Source of the DNA: Patiria miniata
Lineage: Eukaryota; Echinodermata; Asteroidea; Valvatida; Asterinidae
DNA: 64,000 nucleotides
Assembly: GCF_015706575.1 (NCBI RefSeq)
Contig: NW_024037058.1
Span: 4,953,754 to 5,017,753 of the forward strand
Reading direction: 5' to 3'
In this document: positions 10,401 to 22,400 of the stretch, one piece after another
Layout of the letters: each line of letters opens with the position of its first letter
How positions within the stretch are numbered: position 1 is the first letter of the stretch
Program-made: the position numbers and the translations under genes
The notes under the pieces: generated by a model
What the model saw: only the letters and a program-made list of their open reading frames with translations
Databases searched by the model: none
What the model was told of the DNA's origin: nothing

Positions 10401-13400
10401 TAAAAATTTCCACATAATTTCACTGTTTATATTTGGAAACACCCTTGTAAATCCAGCGATTTCATGAGGTACCACGAACGACCTGTTGACACCATCTTGA
10501 GGAATGCAATTATGAAATCAGATCTGTTGATGTTTTATAGGGTTTGTATATTGATAGGCCACCCCTGGGTTTGAACTCTGCAGTGTTAACACTTCGATGA
10601 CGGTGCACACACGTTTATGATGATTTAATGTGCTGTAGATTAGTGCATTGTCCACTGGTTATGCACTGAATACCAAACGCAATGTAAATTTTCCAAAAGT
10701 ACGAGGACATTTGCTTTTGCTGTGATTTTCAGAAATGGATGGATTTGGGGGTTAGTATACAAATAACGAATGTTTGTGAGTGCAATGGTAAGAATAATTT
10801 CATGAGGTGACAGATTGAGTGTTCTATTCCACGAGGCGAAGCCAAGTGGAATAGAACATTCAATCTGTCACCGAATGAAATTATTCTTTCCATCGCACGA
10901 ACCTAAAACATTCGTTATTTGTTTTATACAACACCTGAATAAATTCTCGTCATTTGATTGGTAAATTATAAACTACAATTTATTTTGATTTTAAAGATGT
11001 TGAACTACCCCTTCACGAAAATGTTTGAACCCAACGCTGTAGCCCTGGCTCTTTGGAACAATACGCGCTACGCTGAACGCGCACACCAGCATGCATTTTG
11101 CACGCAAATACCGCGTCATGGAACAAGCGCAAAGTGAAACGGTATAACGCATGGGTATAACGCATGGTCGCACCGTACATTATACCGAATAATAATATGT
11201 CACGTGATCTACAATTCACCAATCAGATGACGGGGATTTATTCAGGTGTTGTATAATATTTTATAGCGAATATTGTTACACTGGCTTGTTTTAAAGATTT
11301 GTGTTACTAGATGCTGGGAAAAACCAAGGAAAAAAACTGCTCTTGTAGTCTGGTTCCCTGATCCTACTTCACATGAAAACGGAGCAACTTATAGACGTTG
11401 GGAAATTGTCAGGTCAAGGAACCAGACTAACTGGCTTGCACCCATTCACGGATGTGTATCCAATTTCAAACAAAATGCAAACTAAATTTGGTAAATTGGG
11501 GTCAGTTTTTGGAAAATAAGTCACTTTTTTTTCCAATGATGGTGGTCTGACCAGTTGGAAATTGATACAAAAATTTCACTTTTCTTGAAAATGACAGCAC
11601 ACCGGGTGCCATGATTTCACAGACGCTTGAGATTATTATTCACTTACAGTCAAGTTAGGCACATGTATTTCATAATTATTTGGTACAGTGTAGGTTTGTT
11701 TTTTTATGTTTGAAAATGTTGTACCGGTATATTACCTTTTTAAGGGACAGTATACAAATATTGAATGCTTCGAGTGGTGTAGTAAAACTAGCCTCCCGAG
11801 GTGATCCATGGACCATTCTATTTTCCCGAGGCGAAGCCGAGGGAAAATAGAATGGTCCATGGATCACCGAGGGAGGCTAGTTTTACTTCACCACGAGATA
11901 AAGCATTCAATATTTGTTTTATAACACTTCACCCACAGATTCTGCTTGATTTTAATATTTTACATTATTTAAATCTGAACACAGTTGAAATAAACTTCAA
12001 TTTCAATACAAAATTGGTGGAAAATGTATTTCTCTCTTAAAAACTAACCCTTCACGAAATGTTTGAACCCAAGTCTGCGGCGCGCTCTCTTTGGAATAAT
12101 ACGCGTTACGCACAACGCGCAACGCGCACACCAACATGCATTTGCACACAAATACCGCGCCGTGGAAATAGTACTTTGGTTGCTAATGGTATAGTACTTT
12201 GGTTGCTATGCGCATAGTACTTTTGGCCGTGCACAGAAAGATAACAAAATTAGAAAGTAACATGTGACTCGCTCTCGGCCAATCAAGACACAGAATCTGT
12301 GGGTGAGGTGTTATAATGAATACTATTTGAGAAAACAGGGGGGGGGGAGGGATGCGCAATATTTGGGTCTCGTAACTGGATTTCATTGCTAACGCATGTG
12401 CAGAAAAGTACTGAAACCACCTTCAATGTTTGTTTCTTCGGTAAGATACCATTTCAGGCAGAATAATTTCCCAGGGTATTTGCTACCAGTCCGATCCTCA
12501 TTTTGACCAAGGCTTTTCTCACCAAATTGGGGAGTCTGTTTAATTGTCCGGTAATTGTCACTGTTCTAACATGATTGTTTGAACGTGCACATGTGCTAAT
12601 TTTTTTTTAATTTTGCAAAAAGTTGCACCCTGTTGATGGACAGTACAAAAATAAATTAAAAAGGGAAGAAAACGTGTCACAAACAAAGTATTCGTAAGAC
12701 CATTTTTACACTATAAAGAAACTGTGTGAAACATGAACAGACACACAACTGGAAAGTAACCAAACAAGAATGAATTCCAAGGTACTCAAGACTACTTACA
12801 GCGTTTTTCAAGTGAAAAAAAAGAAGAAATCAGTTGATCAGAGGAAAAGCGTAAACATGCTTAAAATTGAACAGACAGACACCCACCTTGAGCCCTGTGT
12901 TGGCATTGTCCCCCGACATATCCTCTACCAGACCTGACGCCTTCCCCGCCGAGGGGGGAAGCTTGGCCACTGATGCCCTGGGTGAGGCCACCCTCGTCCC
13001 CATCCTGGGTGCCGACGGAAGCCCCGTGGGTCTGGCCAAACCCTGCCCCGCGACGGCCGAGGCAAGGTTGGCGCTCCCAGCAGCCGACTCGCGGGAGAGT
13101 TTGTCCGGCCGGGCGAAGACCCCTCTCTTGGGCTCGCATTGGAAGTATCGGACCCCGTTGACGGATCCATCGTTCTTTCCCACGGCGTCGTCTAGGACGA
13201 CCCCGGCCCACTGACCAGGGGCGAACTGCGTCTCCCCGAGGTACTGGATGTAGCCGCGCTTGTTGCCGCTAACGATGACCCGCTCACCGATGATGAAATT
13301 GTCTTTCGGGGTGGAGGAGTTTGAGGAGTTTGACGAAGGGACCACCTTGACGAGGTTGTCAGCATAGTGGCTAGCCTCCGACGGCTTCATCCCGACCACC

Positions 13401-16400
13401 CTGGCCGACTGGGCCACGGCATCTGTACGGAACCAGAGACTTGTCAATAAAGTTACGGCTTAGAAGAAAAAGGGTAAAACAAAAAAGAAACTTTCGGTTC
13501 CAAGAAACTGCGTACAACTTTGGAAGCACATGTGTGTGTGTACATGTATGTATTGGGTAGAAGAATATTCCTCCTGCTATTTAATTTAAACAGTCACAGA
13601 CAGTCAAAATTCACTTCCACTTCCCCTGCTATACTTTTAACAAAGGCTAGTCACCAGCAGTCAGATCATATGTACAGCACACACTGTGACTAGTCAAACT
13701 GGGTCAACAGACAAATCAGGCAAGTTATGGTCACAGCTGTTTTACCATGTGCTCACCCGGAGTCAAGGCTTAGCTCTATCAAGTTACTTAAAGCTATAGT
13801 CCATCATTTGCAGCCATCCGAAAAGTAACTGGCGTAATTATTGTTGAAAAACAAACTTTTTTGTATCGGTAAATGTACCGGTACATGTGGACTGGGAATT
13901 CTTTAACTGTTGAAAACAGTCACTTGCCTAATTTTACTGAAAGGACTACTTGGCACAGAATGTATGTTTGCATCTATAGGAAGGTTAAAATAGTTCTAAG
14001 GCACAGGTTCAACCATGAACAAAACATTGAACTATCACCTTACAATGTACATGTACAACTTATAATACCGGTACATACATGTACCTGGGGCCAATTTCAC
14101 GGCGCTGCTAAGCACAAAAAAAATTGCTTAGCACAAAAAAAGTGTGGCTTATAAAAGCAGGTTACCAGCCAAAACTCCATGTGATGTACATTGCTTGTGA
14201 TTAGTATTCAGCTGTTGTTTGCTTCGCATGAAAATCCCATGGAGTTTTGGCTGGTAACCTGCTTTTATAAGCCAGACTTTTTTTGTGCTAAGCAAATTTG
14301 TGTGCTTAGCAGCACCATGAAATCGGGCCCTGTTTATACACATCAAACAATATGCACTAAATACCAGTACACATAAACACATGCATGCACACTGCACTAA
14401 CACAACTTTAAATCCAAATGAACAATATGATTTCTGATTAATTTTGTTGCTTACACATACATAGGTCACTTGATGTACGTAGAAGTGCGTAGGGGCAGAA
14501 TAACATTATGTGCTGTCACATTTGGGTGACATTTTATTAGTGGTGGATAGGCCTGGGCGAGTAGTGGATTCTCCTACTCGAGTACTCGTAGAGAAATAAC
14601 TCGCGAGTAGTCGAGTACATGTACTTGCATGTAGTTTACTAAATGCCCATAAATTCAGAAAAAATTAACATGAACATTAAGAGGGAAGTTACTATGAATT
14701 AACAGCATGGAAGACACACCACATTCTTCAGCACTGAGTGTCACGATGATCGGCCGACCATCGTTGGAAATTGATACAAAAATACCACTTTTCTTGAAAA
14801 TGACAGCACACCAAGTGCCATGATTTTGCAGGATGCTTTAGACTGTCATTCACTAACAGTCAAGTACAGTGTTTCATAATAATTTGGTCATTTTGTTTTT
14901 TCATGTTTGCAAATGTTGTACAGGATGAGTCAAAAAAGCGGAACCCAAACCCCAAAAATTGTATTTCATATTTTAAAAAATATGTAACACCAAACATAAT
15001 AATGACTGAAAAGCCAATTTCATACGCTACTTTTAGATAAAAAGAATATCGGCATTTAAACACAATGACCCTAAAACCTGTTTCGTCCACACAAAAAAAA
15101 GCAGTTCATTGTGTATTCTGATTGTTTGGAACAACAACGAAAATGAAACAGAATACTTGTTTCAACAACTGTCAACAACTGTAGTGCACAATATCTTTAT
15201 TAACAACCCTGGTTAGGCAAACAATATGATAGAATCCATTTTTTCTTAAAAGACGGGCCTTCAAAGGGACTTTGTTGAATATGTTTTTAACTTTTAAACT
15301 GAGGTTTTATCGCTGGTGATGTTTGAAGACAATTGTGACGGCGATTCACGAAATTGCATTGTTTGGACGAAAGAGGTTTTAGGGTCATTTCGTTTAAATT
15401 GTGATATTCTTCGAACGGATTTAGCAATTTCAGTGATTATTTCATCTAAAAGTAGCTTATGAAATTGGCTTTCCAGTCATTATTATGTTTGGTGACTACA
15501 TATTTTTTAAAATATGAAATGTAATTTTTCGGGGTTTGGGTTGCGCTTTTCTTGACTCACCCTGTATATATTACCTTTAACATGTCCATGTATACATTTG
15601 CCATATAATTTAAATATTGCGATAGAATTGCGTCAACTCAGCTTGTGAAATATTGTCCAATTACAAGATATACAAATGGACGTGGAATGCGCAAAATCTG
15701 AGACAAACAAAACTTAGTGTACAAAAATTCCATAGGCTTGTCTAAGGGGCGTGGTTAACTCGCAAACGGCGATAGATCAATTGTGTATCAACCATCATCT
15801 GCTGGTGGGCAATTCCACGGTCACTCACGTTACCAGATTTAGTTGCCTTTTATTCTTAAATGTGTGTATTAATGTCAACAAAACACTTACATGTATATTT
15901 ATATCTATGATCATGCAAAGAATGATAATCCTAAATACCAAAATTTAATTCATTAGGCCAAAAAAAAAGTCTCCGGTTTCTGGTATGGAGCTCGCCCAAA
16001 AAGTGGTGCGGCGACGCGGCTTTTTTTTTTTTTACCTGTTTTTTTGCTTCAAATGTCGGCTGTGGACTGCAATTGGTGCCCGACTAAACTTAGTGAAAAT
16101 ATATGGGAGTCCAGAGAGACCACATAAAGCTTATTCTCGATCATAACCCCATCTAAAACACGTTAAAATTGTACAGCAGCAGGATTCCAGTCAAACCAGT
16201 GAGTTTGGCAGTTTTGAGACATCATCTTTTATTGAAAAAAAAAACTTTTTCATTTTGCCGATGCGCATGGGTACGGCGATGCGCGCGCATACCAGAAACC
16301 GGAGACTTATTTTTTTTGGCCTTAGAAACGTTGGTGAGAAAAAAAGTTCTTTGTTAATTTCTCATTTGTATAATCTGTAATAAAAATGTGAAACTGGGTT

Positions 16401-19400
16401 AAAAAAATTTAAAAAAAATTCTTAGCCATGTCCATCAAACTGTTGAATTGCCCTGGCAGTGCTCAGAATGTAACGAGGACACCAACAATAAATTTGATAA
16501 AATGAAATGTACATGTATTGTACATTATTTCAAGTGGATAATACAATGTACAGAGCATAGGGCACACATGTACATTTACTGTATTATAATTTATATACAA
16601 ACAGCGCAATGCCAGTACAGGAAGCCAGCAATGAAAACAATGTTTCCTCATTGAAATCCACACAGCAAGCTTCAATGAATCAATTTATGATCTTACAGTT
16701 GTCTGTCTTCCGATGAAAACTGAAGGAGAACATGGACTTGGCCTTCGACATGACGAACCACCGGTCTATGGGACACTACGCCCGCCCTCGCGATTCAAAC
16801 ATTTAAAAATCCAGGCACAGAAAAGCTCCAAAGTTTACGCAGCGTCAATCTTCAAATCACAGTTTTGGATCAACATGCACATATAGCCATAGAACTCCCT
16901 ACATACAATGCCACATGAACATGAACTGTAACAGGTACTGAAAGTTCCACGAACAGACACACCACAAAACCTTCCACTACAGGAACCAATGCCTGGCATT
17001 TCCTGACTTTACTCTCTTTTTTTTTATTTCCCCCGCAGCTCTGGTTTTTATCAGTTCCCAAGCCACTTTCCTGTTTCTATCCAAAGGTCAGCGATCTATA
17101 CCATTTTTACAACAGGGGATTGGAAATTGGATTTTCTTTATGTCTGTTTTTTATTTTTTTTTATCAAGTGGATTCCAGTCTGCGAAGTCAGTGGGGATTA
17201 TTTGGGTTATCATTGTGTCTGGGTTGACAGCGCATTGTGGTCACGTAACGTGTTGCAGGCTCACTACAACTGGATGGGTGTTTTTTTTAAGGTACATGTA
17301 CAAGACCATAGAATTATGAAATCAAATTTGATGGGTCAGTGGGCGGGGTCGACCTGCCGCCCACATTTCTAGGTATACAAATAAACTAGAGGGCCTACTT
17401 GAAAAATGTAGGCCCACTGGCACCTTGTTGCATGTAATGTGAAGTGTGGATAGGTATTATTGAAGTTGCTTGCAGCGTGCTATTTTCGAGCTTGTCCCCG
17501 AAAAACTAGAGATTGCTTTTAAACTGCTATTTTTCTAGCAATGCAAAAGTAACTCACTTTTGAATATGACATCAAACAAATAAAATCTGACCGCCTCTAG
17601 TCTTGCAATTTTCTTGCCGAAAAACTACTATAGACTTTGTTTTTAAATTACTATTTTTTCTGGCAATGCAAAATTTACTCACTTTTGAATGAAACATTGA
17701 ACAAATAAAATCTGCCCACGTCTACCGATAGATATGGAAATTTTCGATATAAATTTGGAACTATTATGCCATCTTTATCTTGAAGGAAATATCTGCTTCA
17801 TAAAAGAATTCTGTGCACCAGCACATAATAGCAAGAATTAGAAAAAATATTTAATTTAAATCTTTAATTTCTAGACAATACCGATATGTCCGCATGTGTA
17901 CCTCATACATATTCATGAGCACGAGCCAAATCCCTACTGGTCCATTCACCATCACGTGTCAGCCACTACTTTTACTATAATTTATCACGCGCACACACGA
18001 GGATACACGCACACGGTGAATACGCATGCGCAGGCGACTATCGCATACATGTAGGTTAGCCGTGCGATAGTCTACTACGAATGCACTTTTCTAAGCAATC
18101 TTTAAACTATCGCATGGCGGTAGTGTGCAAGTGCAAACATAGCTACATCACAAGATGGCGGTACGCGCACAGCAACGTTTTGCTGAGATTTATAACTCAA
18201 CGAAATTTTGGTGAATATGTACGTATGAGGTAACGTGGTTTATCTTTCGGTGGATAGTCGATATTACATGTAGCTCCCCTTCGGTATTGGATGTGCAGAA
18301 ACTTCACTCCAGCTTCATGAAAAGATGGCGGCATGCACACAGCAATGCTTTGCTGAGATAACTGATCCAAAACTCAACAAAATTTTGGTGAATATGTATG
18401 AGGTAAAGTAAAACAAATATAACACGGTTTCTATTCGGGTGGACAGTCGATTAGCTCCCCTTTGTATAAGAAGTTGAGGAACATCGCTCTTGCTATAGAT
18501 ATGAAAAGATGGCGGCGTGCTCACAGCAATGCTTTGCTGAGATAACTGATGCGAAACTCAACAACATTTTGGTGAATATGTATGAGGTAAAGTAAAACAA
18601 ATATAACATGGTTTATATTTGGGCGGACTGTCGATTAGCTCCCCTTTGTATAAGAAGTTAAGGAACATCGCTCTAGCTATATGAAAAGATGACGACACGC
18701 TCACAGCAATGCTTTGCTGAGATAACTGATGCGTAACTCAACAAAATTTTGGTGAATATGTATAATGTTTATATGAGGTAAAGTAAAACAACTAGGCCTA
18801 TAACATGGTTTATATCCGGGTGGATAGTCCATTATTAGCTCCCCTCGGTATTGGAAGTTGACAAACTAATTCCCCCTGCTCGTCTCGGTTAATAGTTTGT
18901 CATCTTCCAATACCTCAGGCATCTATTATCAACTATCCACCCTCAAACTATGTTATATTTTACTCTAAAATGGTATAGTCTCTCTTTCATATTTCATGTC
19001 AATATTCATTATAGCATTTCACTAAACTGAAAGCAAGGCAAGCGACCCCTGTCAAAAAAGTGAAATTTCCCATCCCCGGGAAAAAAATGTTTACAGGATA
19101 AAAGGAAGTCCTACATGTATGCACAAAAGCTAGGCCTTGGGCACTCAGCACAGAATTTTTTTTTTTTACACGGATATATATTTAACTTGGGATCAGGAGT
19201 ATGATTGTGACAAGAGCACCAGGCATGGCAGGGAAGAAGTGTTTTGTTATTGTGTGGTACCGGTACGTGATTTGTGGTAAGTTTTAAGTTTTTCAGAAGA
19301 TTTTTTTTTCTTCAATCACAAATCCCACACGTTTGTTCAAAAACTGGACTTAGATAACTTTTTGTTTTGTGGACTTAATTGACATGGCATCATAAAGAAT

Positions 19401-22400
19401 TGAAAAACATGAAGAGTTTCATGTTTGGTTCATAAACAGACATAAACATGTACACTTGATCTCTCTTTTCCTTAAATGTCAAAGCCAAGGGGGAAAATGT
19501 GTTTCCTATCCGCTCCGTTCACAAGTACCCCCTCAATGGCAAAGAAAGTACAGTTGGGGGTGACGGACCGATGCCATCTTGCCTGACTGCAATTTTGCCG
19601 TGACTCGTGGCCGTACCACGGCGTGTACATAGTACAAATCCCCTGGTGTATGTGCGGCACACACATGGAACAATGCGCGTCAACCAGCTAAATGTCCCGC
19701 CCATGGGACGTCTTGCTAGGTAAAAGGGCGCCCTCTTTCGTTGGCGCACAGAGCCCATATAGTACCAAAGGGAATTCATCACGCGCTCCATGTGTGTGTG
19801 TAAAAGACATTAGCGCATGATTCAGTCCGCGAACCAGCACGCGCGCGTACTCCATTCGTTTCCACTACAATTTCTGGTTCTAAATGACATCACACTTCTG
19901 TACTCTATAGCCTACCATTGGGGGAAAAATAGGGTAAGCTGGTGGATACAAGATTTTTTTTTGGGGGGGGGAGGGGTGTTTTTTGGCTCTAAATTGTTAT
20001 AGCTAGAAAAAATAGGGTTGGGTGATGGTCAATATTAAGGGAATAAATGTGTGCTCCGGAGGTTTTTATCACTCTGTTTAATACCACTTAGAGTCTGGGT
20101 GCTGATAATTACCCGAGCCGGAGGCGAGGGTAATTATCAGCACCCAGACTCTAAGTGGTATTAAACAGAGTGATAAATACCGACGGAGTACATATTTATT
20201 CCCATTCATAAATACCTTTTCGGTAAAAAAAAATCATATAATTCGTTCAAAACATCCCGATTTTGTTCAACAAATTCACTTTATGCTTTTTGAAACATCC
20301 CTCCTGCAAAATAATGGAGTGTTCAGCTGGCGAGTAAGATGAAAACAACCCTTTTATGGAGTTTGACGCGCGCGTATCATGTTCTGCGCGATGTCGCGCA
20401 GAACGCACCTGGCGCGTTGCGTTTTGAATTTAGAACTATAAAATTCTAACTCCCTGGTAGTGTTGCGCATGCCTACGTGAGGATTGTGAACGTTCAACCA
20501 ATGAAACGATAAGAGGCACTGGATTTTTAGGAGTCCACATTTTATTGTGACACTGGAAAAGTGTTTAAGACCAGCTAGCCATGTCTTTATCATCCGTTTA
20601 ATACCGGCCACGTGACGGGCTCTCGACCAATAGGAATGGCTAAACTGTCTGAGGTATTTATGAATTTTGTATACTGGGGGGAGGGGGAAATTCATTTGTA
20701 ACAGTTACATGAGAATTAACTGTTTTTTTTTACATCACTGTATCTAAGACAGTTTACCCAATGCTACCAGTCGAGGGCGTGGGTAGTTTTAAACGGTTGA
20801 TAAACACCAACCGGTCTTAAAACACTTTATTCCTGCACCATTGTGCACGAGCGCCAATCTCCATAAAAGGAGATTTTCAGCACTACGTGTGCGAGGCACA
20901 TACCATATAGCAAGAGGGGTGCTTCACAAAATACACGTATGAAGTAAAATTGTTGAACAAAATCATTGGAAAATTGCAAAGTTTTGACTTGTTTCGACTG
21001 TTTGACCGAAATGTTCAGCTCGGGCCATTATCCGCGTCCAGGCTCCTAGCCAGTATTAAACATACTCGTTTAAAACTGGCCAAGCACACTGCTTTATTTG
21101 CTGCGCTGTTTGTAGGATTCGTTGCATGGTGCAGCAGGACTGTACTACCGGGTGACCAACAGTTTACCTGCACCCGATTTCACGAAGCGCTGCGACGCGT
21201 CGCAACTCAAGTTACGATGTGTAACACGTCGCAACTCGCGACGCGTCGTATCTTCCATTTCACGAAAGTTGCGATGTGTTGAATGCGTCGTAAGTTCCTT
21301 GACAACGGCTTAAAACACCTCGCAAGTTATGACGTGTCTAGTGGTCATCGCAAAATACGAAGAGTCCGTTTCTAAGCCAGTTTAAAGCCATAAACATGAC
21401 AAAAACGAGATTATAATACCGAGGCAATGTGTGTAAAGTTGTCAATAGAAAATTCATTGAATAATTATGAATTAGACTGGAATATTGCAGTTGAAATTTC
21501 AAAGTAGCTATACAGTCCACTGAGAGCTTGTTTTCCTTCAAAATTGCATCGCACGGCCACCATTTTGTTTTACGTTTTAACAAATTTCGAGCTGAGATCC
21601 GACGACTCTTTGTTGAATATCAGACGACTATTTACTGTACGCTGGCTTTATACATAAAACAGTCACCAAGTTGTGCTAGAAATACACTTACGACGTGTTT
21701 CGTGAAATGATTGCAGGAAGCGTCGCAGCTGCGACGCATCGTAGAGATACAACGCGTCGCATCGCTGCGATGCATCGTAAGTTACGAAGAGTTTGATGAA
21801 ATCGGGTGCTGTACTTACAATGTATATATATGTACTTACCTGTATGTAAAGAATTAATAGCATCATATACAATGTACATGTACTACATACTTTTTTGTTA
21901 CTGTAAACGTTAGTGAACCGGCTCATCCTCTTCTATTGCTCTAACGTCTCCAATTACGGTTACTGTCAACTATGCATTAATATGCAAGGCGTAGAATTGC
22001 ATACGCGTAGTTCAGTTTACCAAGAGTATCTTTACGCAAAATTCTAAGTACGGTAAAGTAGGCGACTAAAGAAATATTACTCAGAAACATAAAAACATAG
22101 ACAAAGAAAAAGTACTCTGTATGCAAAAAGAAACGTACAACTAGAGAGCAACAACAAAAATCAACAAAAAACACTTGGAAATACATTGTAAAATCAGTTT
22201 TACACAAGCACACAGAAAAACAAATCGACTCTTTGAAAACTGTAGATGTTTTTACAGCAAATGTACATTACAATGTACGTACGCATAAATCCAACTACAT
22301 GCACAAAAAATACAGTGTCTCATGCTCTATACTTTGCAGTGGTTTGCTATATAGCATCAACTACGTGCTGCCACTTGCAAACATCCTACCTTTGATACGA

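Noticed and set aside
19472-19791. Coding exon on the minus strand in a GC-richer block of CLIP1 intron 1
   Set aside because: Open for about 90 codons but no recognisable homology and no matching splice phases with neighbouring CLIP1 exons.
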